A stretch of DNA of 64,000 nt from Chitinophagales bacterium (GTDB lineage Bacteria; Bacteroidota; Bacteroidia; Chitinophagales; Chitinophagaceae). Positions 1 to 7,377 of the stretch are shown piece by piece; the first letter of the stretch is position 1; each line of letters starts with the position of its first letter. Location: assembly GCA_020636575.1 (NCBI GenBank), contig JACJXP010000002.1:372001-436000 (forward strand). The letters are read 5' to 3'. The notes beneath the pieces were generated by a model, which saw only the letters and a list, made by a program, of their open reading frames with translations, did not search any database and had not been told where the DNA came from. The translations under genes were made by a program, and so were the position numbers.

Positions 1-206
1 CTGTTTTATTTTTGAGTCGGCGGCGGGGCGTGGAAACAGATGAACCGGCCCGGCGGCCCGAATGACTACTTAATCACTGATTAGGCAGCCATGGCAAATT
101 GTGTATTGCCATTTATAGTTTTCGTATTCTGATTATGCTGCTAATTACGCAACGCAGCACATGCTTACACTTTCAAAGATCTATGCTGTCAAAACCAAAC
201 GCCCCC
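1..206 (-). ncRNA. ssrA: tmRNA (ssrA), 5' portion, 3' end outside the window
   Basis: Transfer-messenger RNA rescues stalled ribosomes and tags the nascent chain for proteolysis. On the minus strand the 5' end near 206 reads GGGGGCG followed by GGTTTTGACAGC, the typical Bacteroidota tmRNA acceptor and D-arm start. About 95 nt further in, at 110-81, a short reading frame encodes GNTQFAMAA and a stop codon. This fits the degradation-tag pattern that ends in A(L/M)AA, and the distance from the 5' end is right for the resume codon (GGC at 110-108). The GC-rich tract at 18-62 would belong to the pseudoknots after the tag. The 3' tRNA-like half lies left of position 1. The 5' boundary is estimated and is probably set by RNase P. 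The tag sequence is my reading and has not been checked against a database. Confidence 0.88.
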
Positions 207-229
207 ATTTTCATCAAAAAAGCAATCTG

Positions 230-237
230 CAAAATTA
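230..237 (-). promoter_or_regulatory. -7 box of the tmRNA promoter
   Basis: On the minus strand this reads TAATTTTG, an exact match to the Bacteroidota -7 consensus TAnnTTTG. It lies about 23 nt upstream of the mature tmRNA 5' end, which leaves a short 5' leader for removal. No clear TTG -33 element is seen at the expected distance. Confidence 0.6.
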
Positions 238-301
238 CAACTTTATTCATGAGTTTTCAGAAGAAATACCTAACTGATCGTTGATTATCTTAGCTTTAAA
301 T

Positions 302-2101
302 ATGCCTATTTCTGATCCCATTACTTACTACTCTTCAAGACTGAGTCATCTGAATGGCCTTGATAAAATACTGATTAAGAACAAAAAAAGATTGGCCTTG
401 CTCAGGCTGGTCTCTTTTTTGGCGGCCATCATTTCTTTTATCTACCTGATTCGGTTTGGCTGGGTGCCGGCTATCTCTGCAACGGTCTTGTTGCTTACCG
501 TGTTTGGTTATTTTGTATCCCGTGACCTTCAAAACAGCGAAATGCTTGATCACAACAGGTTACTTCTAAAGATCAATAACGATGAACTGGAATTCCTTAA
601 TCACAAATTTTCAGACAATCCTGATGGAGCAGAATGGCAACCTGAGTTACATCCCTATGCTGTTGACCTCGATATATTCGGAAGAGCATCGTTATATCAA
701 TATATCAACAGGACTATATCCGAAAGGGGAAATAAAACCCTCGTAAGCCGGCTGTTAAATCCTTTTGATAAAGAAAGAATACCGGAGCAACAACAAGCGG
801 TCCGGGAGCTTTCCGGGAAAACTGAATGGAGGCAACAGCTACAGGCCTATGGATTACAGGAAAGAATAACTATACGAACCGAAGAAAATATACTTTCCTG
901 GATATCTGAGCCTGAGACTTTCAGCGACAAACCCATTTGGAAGTTGACAAGAATTGTATTCCCCGTCATAAGCTTGATGCTGCTTTTGTTGTATATCATA
1001 AACATCCTTAACCAGGGTCAATTCCTTTTTTTACTGGTGGTTCAGTTAATGATCGCTATGGGAATTTCAAAAAAAGTATTACCGGCACATAGCAGGCTTA
1101 ATAAGATCACTGCTGAACTGAACAGTTTTTCCAATAGCATGGCATGGATCGAAAAAGAAGAATTTCAATCCAAATTATTACAAGAGCTCCAGGATAAATT
1201 TGGCCAGGGGAACAAAAATGCATCTCAAAAAATTAAGCAGCTAAAGAAGATCCTTGATCGGCTTGATTACAAATTAAACCCACTCGTTTATATACCACTA
1301 AGCACTTTTTTTTGCTGGGACCTTCAGCAGGCATTCCAACTAGAAAAATGGAAGAAAGAAAAAAGCGATGAGACAACAAATTGGTTTAATTCACTGGGCG
1401 AAATTGAAGCCATCTCTTCAATTGCTAATCTTCATTTTAATCATCCGGCCTGGTGTTTTCCTGTTATTAGAAACGAAGCCGCAATATTAGATGCAGAAGA
1501 AATGGGACATCCCTTAATACCCGGGAACAAAAGAGTGAACAACAGCTTTTCCAGCGATGGCACAGGGAAGATTACGATAGTCACAGGATCCAACATGGCA
1601 GGCAAAAGCACTTTTTTACGAAGTATAGGTGTAAATATTGTTTTGGCGATGATGGGAGCGCCGGTTTGCGCAAAAGAATTTTCTGTATCTGAATTCAAGG
1701 TAATGAGCAGCATGCGGGTAACTGATAATCTTGAAGAAAACACCTCTACATTTTATGCTGAGCTAAAAAAACTAAAACACATAATTGAAAGTGTACAAAC
1801 ACAAGAAAATATTTTCTTTTTACTTGATGAGATACTAAGAGGGACCAATTCGTCAGACAGGCATACCGGCTCTGTAGCGCTGATCAGGCAATTATTGAAA
1901 TATAAAACATCGGGGATCATTGCCACACATGACCTTGGATTATCTGAGTTAGAAAAGGATTATCCCGACAAAGTTTCTAATTATCACTTTGATGTACAGG
2001 TGGAAAATGAAGAGCTCTTTTTCGACTACAAATTAAAAGAAGGCGTTTGCAATAGTATGAATGCTTCCATACTTATGAAAAAGATAGGGATTGAAATTTA
2101 G
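302..2101 (+). CDS. Membrane-anchored MutS-like ATPase
   Basis: MutS-superfamily ATPase of the roughly 600-aa type common in Bacteroidota; its role is not established. The C-terminal third is a clear MutS domain V: Walker A GSNMAGKST near residues 428-436, STFYAELKKL about 55 residues later, Walker B FFLLDE near residue 507, then GTNSSDR and a TTHD-like IATHDLGL. Unlike true MutS it has no N-terminal mismatch-recognition domain. Instead there are two hydrophobic helices near residues 33-72 and two more near 213-252, so it is probably an inner-membrane protein. I start it at the ATG at 302; an in-frame ATG at 281 would add seven residues. It is divergent from the tmRNA. A mismatch-repair role is unlikely given the missing recognition domain. 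Confidence 0.85.
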   Translation: MPISDPITYYSSRLSHLNGLDKILIKNKKRLALLRLVSFLAAIISFIYLIRFGWVPAISATVLLLTVFGYFVSRDLQNSEMLDHNRLLLKINNDELEFLNHKFSDNPDGAEWQPELHPYAVDLDIFGRASLYQYINRTISERGNKTLVSRLLNPFDKERIPEQQQAVRELSGKTEWRQQLQAYGLQERITIRTEENILSWISEPETFSDKPIWKLTRIVFPVISLMLLLLYIINILNQGQFLFLLVVQLMIAMGISKKVLPAHSRLNKITAELNSFSNSMAWIEKEEFQSKLLQELQDKFGQGNKNASQKIKQLKKILDRLDYKLNPLVYIPLSTFFCWDLQQAFQLEKWKKEKSDETTNWFNSLGEIEAISSIANLHFNHPAWCFPVIRNEAAILDAEEMGHPLIPGNKRVNNSFSSDGTGKITIVTGSNMAGKSTFLRSIGVNIVLAMMGAPVCAKEFSVSEFKVMSSMRVTDNLEENTSTFYAELKKLKHIIESVQTQENIFFLLDEILRGTNSSDRHTGSVALIRQLLKYKTSGIIATHDLGLSELEKDYPDKVSNYHFDVQVENEELFFDYKLKEGVCNSMNASILMKKIGIEI

Positions 2102-2106
2102 AACTG

Positions 2107-3483
2107 CTATCTACCCCACCCAAACCAGTCGTTTCCATTGGCATATAGCATCAGAGCCAGCAATATCACCATCCCGACTATTTGTGCATATTCCAGGAAC
2201 TTCTCATTAGGTTTTCGCCGGGTGATCATTTCATATAAAGTGAACATTACATGACCTCCATCCAATGCAGGAATGGGCAGCAGGTTCATAAATGCCAGAA
2301 TTATAGAAAGGAATGCGGTGATATTCCAGAAAGCTTCCCAGCTCCAATAAGTAGGAAATATTGAACCAATAGCTTTGAAACCTCCTACACCTTTATAAGC
2401 TCCAGTTTTTGGATTGAGTATAAGTTTAAACTGGTCTATATAACTTTTTAGTTTTTGACCAGCTAACTTAACGCCGGCAGGAAAAGCGGCTAAAAATCCA
2501 TACCTGGTTTTCGTAACATCAAAAACCCCCATGCTATCATATTGTTCGTAACTGAGCATGTAGATACCGATCCTGCCTTCTTCCGATACCTTACTCACCA
2601 GGCTTAATGTATCAGTTCCTCTTAAAACAGTGATATCAACCTTGCCACTCTTATTTTTCTCGGCCACATCATTGATCTGGTCCATAAACTGAACAGGGCT
2701 GCCATTTACAGCTATAATATTATCAAAAAGCTGCAAGCCGGCTTGTTTCCCGAATGATGTATCTTTTTTAGGATACTCCCCTACTACACTCGGAACCCTT
2801 TCAATAATAAATGGCTTTCTTTTCCTGTCACGCCGTGTAATAAATTTATCAACAAGATCAATAGGAAGTGTGAGCTTCTTTACTTCGCCATCTCTTTCTA
2901 AAACAACATCACGGCCACCAATCAATATTTTAGATTGTACATCTTCAAAATAACGGAGCGAGTCTCCATTAACAGATATTATCTTATCTCCATTTTGAAA
3001 ACCCAATTTCGCTACTATAGTATCTGTAACCCAAATACCGTTCTTAACACTGGCAATAGGTGTCTTTTTTTCACCCCAGATCATCAGGATAAATGCATAG
3101 ATCACAAATGCCACCAACACATTCATAATTATACCCCCAAGCATAACGATCAATCGCTGCCAGGCAGGCTTACTTCTGAATTCCCATTCTTTTGGTGGCT
3201 GCTTCATCTGTTCTTTGTCCATGCTCTCATCGATCATACCAGATATTTTCACATAACCTCCCAGTGGTAACCAACCGATACCATATACAGTGTCGCCTAT
3301 TTTCTTTTTAAAAAGGGAAAACCAAGGGTCAAAAAATAAAAAGAATTTTTCTACCCGGCACTTAAACCAGCGGGCAGTTATATAGTGACCAAATTCATGC
3401 AACAACACCAGCAATGACAAAGCCAGCAACAACTGTCCTGCCTGCAATCCCACATTTGACCAGTTAATAGCTAATAAATTCAT
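2107..3483 (-). CDS. rseP: RseP-like site-2 zinc metalloprotease
   Basis: Intramembrane protease of the M50B family. In other bacteria RseP cleaves anti-sigma factors and remnant signal peptides within the inner membrane. The zinc site HEFGH is at residues 29-33 in the first membrane helix, and the second motif PALDGGHV is near 405-412 in a C-terminal membrane segment. Two PDZ-like regions lie between them, roughly residues 130-200 and 235-310. Length (458 aa) is normal for the family. It is the last gene of a minus-strand run GH3 - dxr - rseP, with a 65-nt gap to dxr. The dxr-rseP neighbourhood is common across bacteria and supports the assignment. Confidence 0.93.
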   Translation of the reverse strand: MNLLAINWSNVGLQAGQLLLALSLLVLLHEFGHYITARWFKCRVEKFFLFFDPWFSLFKKKIGDTVYGIGWLPLGGYVKISGMIDESMDKEQMKQPPKEWEFRSKPAWQRLIVMLGGIIMNVLVAFVIYAFILMIWGEKKTPIASVKNGIWVTDTIVAKLGFQNGDKIISVNGDSLRYFEDVQSKILIGGRDVVLERDGEVKKLTLPIDLVDKFITRRDRKRKPFIIERVPSVVGEYPKKDTSFGKQAGLQLFDNIIAVNGSPVQFMDQINDVAEKNKSGKVDITVLRGTDTLSLVSKVSEEGRIGIYMLSYEQYDSMGVFDVTKTRYGFLAAFPAGVKLAGQKLKSYIDQFKLILNPKTGAYKGVGGFKAIGSIFPTYWSWEAFWNITAFLSIILAFMNLLPIPALDGGHVMFTLYEMITRRKPNEKFLEYAQIVGMVILLALMLYANGNDWFGWGR

Positions 3484-3548
3484 AGATTAATTTAAGTGAA
3501 AAGTTTTCTGCATTTAGTTGTAAAGTACGGAACGATACCGGGTTTGTA

Positions 3549-4718
3549 TTATAGCTTGATCAGATCGGCTGCAAAGGTACGGGCCTCTCCATCACTCTCA
3601 AAATATTCCTCCAACGAAGGTTTTTCAATAAACGGTATCTTATCCATTGTCTTTTCAATAAGATCTGTCATATCCAAAAAATTGATACGATTGTGTACAA
3701 ATGCATATACCGCAATCTCATTTGCTGCATTCATAACACATGGGAGGTTTCCTCCTTTGAAAAGTGCTTCTTTAGCCAATACAAGATTTCTGAATGTTTT
3801 GACATCAGGTTCTTCAAAACTCAAGTTTGTTGCTCTTTGAAAGTCAAACCGGGGGAACTTGTTGGGTATCCTTCTTGGAAAAGCCATAGCATACTGGATC
3901 GGCAACTTCATATCAGGCAATCCCATCTGGGCCTTTATGCTCCCATCCTCAAACTGCACCATACTATGAATAATACTCTGCGGATGAATAACAACATCCA
4001 CCTGTTCGGGTTTAAGATTAAATAGCCATTTAGCTTCAATCATTTCGAGCCCCTTGTTCATCAATGTTGCCGAATCAATAGATATCTTAACACCCATACT
4101 CCAGTTTGGATGCTGCAATGCATGTTCTCTTTTAACATTAACAAGGTAATTAGGCTTTCTGCCAAGGAAGGGACCTCCAGAAGCTGTAAGTATAACTTTT
4201 TCGATCCTGTTTCTTCCCTCACCTACCAGGCACTGAAATATTGCTGAGTGTTCTGAGTCCACAGGAATTATCGGCACTCTATTCTCTACGGCTTTTTCCA
4301 TGATGATGTCTCCTGCCACCACCATGGTCTCCTTATTTGCCAAGGCAACAGTTTTGCCATTTGTAATAGCTTGCAATGTAGGTCGAAGTCCGGCATAACC
4401 AACTATAGCTGCCAGCATCAGGTCATAACAATCCATCGCTGCTACTTCTTCCAGCGCTTTATCCCCGGCAAAAACCTTGATATCAGATGATGCCAATGCA
4501 TTTTTTACATTCCCATATTTCCTCTCATCTCCTATTACTACAATGTTTGGCTTAAATTTCAGCGCCTGCTCAATCAATAGTTCGTCATTTGCTCTTGCTG
4601 TCAGTATCTCAGCACAAAACTTATCCGGATGCGCTGCAATTACCTCCAATGCCTGTGTTCCTACAGAACCGGTGGAACCAAATAGTGCAATTCTTTTTAT
4701 AGGAAATTCATTTGTCAT
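3549..4718 (-). CDS. dxr: 1-deoxy-D-xylulose 5-phosphate reductoisomerase
   Basis: Converts 1-deoxy-D-xylulose 5-phosphate to 2-C-methyl-D-erythritol 4-phosphate with NADPH, the committed step of the non-mevalonate isoprenoid pathway in the cytoplasm. The NADPH-binding loop GSTGSVG is at residues 14-20, and the metal-binding DSEHS is at residues 154-158 (Asp154, Glu156). TASGGPF and the SATLMNKGLE segment are also recognisable, and 389 aa is full length. The start codon lies 11 nt after the upstream GH3 gene, so the two are almost certainly co-transcribed, with rseP following. Confidence 0.96.
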   Translation of the reverse strand: MTNEFPIKRIALFGSTGSVGTQALEVIAAHPDKFCAEILTARANDELLIEQALKFKPNIVVIGDERKYGNVKNALASSDIKVFAGDKALEEVAAMDCYDLMLAAIVGYAGLRPTLQAITNGKTVALANKETMVVAGDIIMEKAVENRVPIIPVDSEHSAIFQCLVGEGRNRIEKVILTASGGPFLGRKPNYLVNVKREHALQHPNWSMGVKISIDSATLMNKGLEMIEAKWLFNLKPEQVDVVIHPQSIIHSMVQFEDGSIKAQMGLPDMKLPIQYAMAFPRRIPNKFPRFDFQRATNLSFEEPDVKTFRNLVLAKEALFKGGNLPCVMNAANEIAVYAFVHNRINFLDMTDLIEKTMDKIPFIEKPSLEEYFESDGEARTFAADLIKL

Positions 4719-4729
4719 GCCAATATCTG

Positions 4730-6238
4730 TCAGGCTGTTGCCATTTCAGTTTTCCATTTTGATAACGCATCTGCAATCTTTCTATCGTTACTCAGCCTTG
4801 GCACTTTATTTTGTCCGCCAAGTTTGCCAATTGAACGCATATAATCAATAAACCCGTTTTTTTTAACAGGGGTGATCTTTAGTGGTTCTAAAATATTCCC
4901 TGAGATCAGGTCGTCATAATAAACATTCTTTTTTCTAAGCTTCTGATCCAGTAATGCTGCAAAGTTATTCAGATCACCGGGTTCTTTTTCAAACTCAACA
5001 AACCACTCATGATATGATTTTCCCTGGTCTGCACTTACATAAGGAGCTACCGTAAACTCTGTTATACTGACATTTTCCTCTGCGGCCATTTCCAGCATAC
5101 TTGCCTCCACTTCCTCACCAATTACATGTTCTCCAAAAGCAGATATAAAATGTTTTGTTCTTCCTGTTACCACAAGCCTGTAAGGTTCTGTTGAAACAAA
5201 TTTGACCGTATCACCCAAATTATAGCCCCAAAGACCTGCATTACTACTGATGATCATAGCATAATTCTTGCCAACCTTTACGTCTTTTAATGACAATCTT
5301 GTTGGATTATCATTATATATCTCACCGGCCGGAACAAACTCAAAGAATATACCACTATTTGTATTTAATAATAAGCCTTCTTCATTTTGAGAATCCTGGA
5401 AAGCAAAAAAACCTTCGCTGGCAGGAAATAATTCTATGGTATCTACTTTTCTCCCTATACTTTCAAATAGCTTTTTCCGGTAAGGCTCAAAGTTGACGCC
5501 GCCCTGTACCATCACACTGAAATTAGGGAATAAGTCCCCTACCTTTTTGCCTGATCTTTTGATCAGCTCGTCAAAATACATCTGCATCCAGGGTGGGATA
5601 CCGCTGATCAGGGTCATGTTCTGTGCAATCGTTTCATCAACGATCTTTTCAAGTTTGACCTCCCATTCTTCTATACAGTTTGTTTCATATGATGGAAGTT
5701 GGTTTGTACGCAGGTATCTCGGAACATGATGATTTACAATACCACTAAGCCGGCCGGTGGGGATTCCACCTATTCTTTCCAGTTCAGGCGAACCCGAAAG
5801 AAATATCATTTTGCCATTGGCAAACCTGGCATTTCCCGTTTCAGCCATATAGCATAGCAATGCGTTCCTGGCCGTATTAATGTGATTCGGTATAGAGTCC
5901 TTTGTTATTGGGATATACTTGGTGCCGCTTGTGGTACCAGAGGTTTTGGCAAAATAGATAGGCTTCCCCTTCCATAATATATTATGCTTGCCCTCCTTAA
6001 TTTTCTCTATCCAGGGTTTTAACTGCTCATAATCTCTAATAGAGATCGATTGCTTAAATCCTTCATAATCAGACACCTGCGCCAGCTTAGTTTCCTTGCC
6101 AAATTCGGTATTCCGCCCTGTTTTAAGCAAGGATCTCAGGATATTATCCTGATCAGCGACTGCTGCAGACATCCCCTTTTGGATACCTTTATATATATAA
6201 TTGGCAAACGGACGAGCCAGGAAAGACTTGATTTTCAT
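4730..6238 (-). CDS. GH3-family acyl-adenylating enzyme
   Basis: Member of the GH3 (auxin-responsive promoter) superfamily. Plant members adenylate small acids and conjugate them to amino acids; the bacterial substrate is unknown. The nucleotide-binding signature FAKTSGTTSGTKYIPIT covers residues 96-112, and further family landmarks are VQGGVNFEPYRK, ELFPASEGFFAFQ and the C-terminal VVTGRTKHFISAFGEHVI. The length of 502 aa is normal and there is no signal peptide or membrane segment. It is the first gene of the GH3-dxr-rseP run. The linkage might hint at lipid or isoprenoid metabolism, but that is only a guess from location. Confidence 0.85.
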   Translation of the reverse strand: MKIKSFLARPFANYIYKGIQKGMSAAVADQDNILRSLLKTGRNTEFGKETKLAQVSDYEGFKQSISIRDYEQLKPWIEKIKEGKHNILWKGKPIYFAKTSGTTSGTKYIPITKDSIPNHINTARNALLCYMAETGNARFANGKMIFLSGSPELERIGGIPTGRLSGIVNHHVPRYLRTNQLPSYETNCIEEWEVKLEKIVDETIAQNMTLISGIPPWMQMYFDELIKRSGKKVGDLFPNFSVMVQGGVNFEPYRKKLFESIGRKVDTIELFPASEGFFAFQDSQNEEGLLLNTNSGIFFEFVPAGEIYNDNPTRLSLKDVKVGKNYAMIISSNAGLWGYNLGDTVKFVSTEPYRLVVTGRTKHFISAFGEHVIGEEVEASMLEMAAEENVSITEFTVAPYVSADQGKSYHEWFVEFEKEPGDLNNFAALLDQKLRKKNVYYDDLISGNILEPLKITPVKKNGFIDYMRSIGKLGGQNKVPRLSNDRKIADALSKWKTEMATA

Positions 6239-6355
6239 ACTCTATTCTATCAGAAGACGGGAACAAGTACAAATATAACGGATGAGGCAGCAAAATGGGG
6301 TCATATAATGTTCACAAATCTTTGATTCCCTGTTTTCCAGAACCAAAAAATACCT

Positions 6356-6363
6356 TACCTTTG
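6356..6363 (+). promoter_or_regulatory. -7 box ahead of rplU
   Basis: TACCTTTG matches TAnnTTTG exactly, 35 nt before the rplU start. A T-rich tract at about 6333-6336 sits where the -33 element would be but is not a clear TTG. Confidence 0.55.
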
Positions 6364-6397
6364 CCTCCCGAATTTTATCGGTATAAATTTTATAATC

Positions 6398-6697
6398 ATG
6401 ATAGCCGTAGTTAAAGTTTCCGGACAGCAATATAAGGTTGAAAAAGACCAGACATTATTTGTTCCCCATGTAGAGGGAAAGGCAGGAGATAAAGTAGACC
6501 TGGAAGTATTACTTGTTGATGCTGATGGAAAGCTTTCTGTAGGAGCTGATGTAAAAGCAAAAGTAAAAGCTGAGATCCTTGACCAGGTGCAGGGAGATAA
6601 AGTGATCGCCTACAAACAAAAAAGAAGAAAGGGATTTCATAAAAAGAAAGGCCATCGTACTGTTTATACAAAGATCAAAGTAACTGACATCAAATAA
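6398..6697 (+). CDS. rplU: 50S ribosomal protein L21
   Basis: Large-subunit ribosomal protein that contacts 23S rRNA. The N-terminus MIAVVKVSGQQYKVEKDQ, the central GADVKAKV segment and the basic KRRKGFHKKKGHR stretch are typical of L21; 99 aa is close to the usual length. It is followed 56 nt later by rpmA, the nearly universal rplU-rpmA arrangement. A TAnnTTTG -7 box lies 35 nt upstream. Confidence 0.97.
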   Translation: MIAVVKVSGQQYKVEKDQTLFVPHVEGKAGDKVDLEVLLVDADGKLSVGADVKAKVKAEILDQVQGDKVIAYKQKRRKGFHKKKGHRTVYTKIKVTDIK

Positions 6698-6753
6698 AAT
6701 AGTAAAAGGTTCAGATAACAGCTTAAGTTATTTGACATTTAAAAAAGAAAATC

Positions 6754-7008
6754 ATGGCACATAAAAAAGGTGAAGGAAGTGTAAAGAATGGTCGTGACTC
6801 ACAAAGCAAACGTCTTGGTGTAAAAATATTTGGTGGTCAGCCTGCAGTTGCCGGAAACATTCTTGTTCGCCAAAGAGGTACTGTATACCATCCCGGCAAA
6901 AATGTTGGTGTTGGAAAAGACTACACATTATTCGCATTAACAGATGGTGTTGTTGAATTCCGCAAAGGAAAAAACAATAAAACATTTGTTTCTGTTGCGA
7001 ATGTGTAA
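6754..7008 (+). CDS. rpmA: 50S ribosomal protein L27
   Basis: Ribosomal protein whose N-terminus reaches the peptidyl-transferase centre. The sequence begins MAHKKGEGSVKNGRDS and contains GNILVRQRGTVYHPGKN, both diagnostic. Unlike Firmicutes L27 there is no N-terminal propeptide: the Met-Ala-His-Lys-Lys start is direct. At 84 aa it is complete and lies just after rplU. Confidence 0.97.
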   Translation: MAHKKGEGSVKNGRDSQSKRLGVKIFGGQPAVAGNILVRQRGTVYHPGKNVGVGKDYTLFALTDGVVEFRKGKNNKTFVSVANV

Positions 7009-7122
7009 CTCCATTTAGGATTTTCAGCGTTATAATTTTGTGGAAAAAAATTTGGGTAGTATAAAATAATTGTTATTTTTACTACCGTTAATCCATTTAT
7101 TACTAACATTAAATTCTAAAAA

Positions 7123-7260
7123 ATGGCAACAAAGAAAAAAGCAGCTAAGAAAAAAGCCGCTCCTAAAAAGAAAGCTGCTCCTAAGAAAAAAGCTGCTAAA
7201 AAGAAAGCTGCTCCTAAAAAGAAAGCTGCTAAGAAAAAAGCCGCTAAGAAAAAGAAATAA
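7123..7260 (+). CDS. Histone H1-like Lys/Ala-rich DNA-binding protein
   Basis: A 45-residue open frame from the ATG at 7123 to TAA at 7260. It is built almost only of Lys, Ala and Pro: after MATKKK it repeats units of the form AAKKK or AAPKKK and ends in KKKK. This composition matches the C-terminal tails of eukaryotic H1 and the bacterial H1-like (Hc1/Hc2-type) proteins, which bind DNA through charge; nucleoid or RNA binding is the expected role. The globular domain is absent. Codons for Lys (AAA/AAG) and Ala vary between repeats, so it is maintained at the protein level and is not a simple DNA repeat. A strong terminator follows 25 nt downstream. It sits directly after rpmA. Confidence 0.8.
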   Translation: MATKKKAAKKKAAPKKKAAPKKKAAKKKAAPKKKAAKKKAAKKKK

Positions 7261-7285
7261 GCTAATTCGTTTTAAAACGAAATAC

Positions 7286-7313
7286 AAAGTCCCGGTTCTC
7301 CGGGACTTTTTTT
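7286..7313 (+). terminator. Rho-independent terminator after the H1-like gene
   Basis: Perfect 10-bp stem AAAGTCCCGG / CCGGGACTTT (7286-7295 and 7300-7309) with a TTCT loop, followed by a T run. It closes the rplU-rpmA-H1-like transcription unit. Confidence 0.9.
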
Positions 7314-7377
7314 GTCCCCACCTCATTAATTAATCTCTCCATCCTTAGAAATACAGGCAATCGCATAAATTGCATGT

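Noticed and set aside
99..284. 61-codon plus-strand open frame at the left end
   Set aside because: It overlaps the tmRNA and its promoter on the other strand, has no homology I recognise and is rich in rare patterns.
7123..7260. Possible microsatellite or CRISPR-like repeat in the Lys/Ala tract
   Set aside because: Repeats are codon-periodic, vary in DNA sequence and lie in an ORF with start and stop; there are no spacers.
7030..7333. Open frames overlapping the Lys/Ala gene in other frames (Phe/Leu/Ser-rich on the minus strand, Leu/Lys-rich on the plus strand)
   Set aside because: They are frame shadows of an A-rich Lys-codon repeat; composition is explained by the real 45-codon gene.
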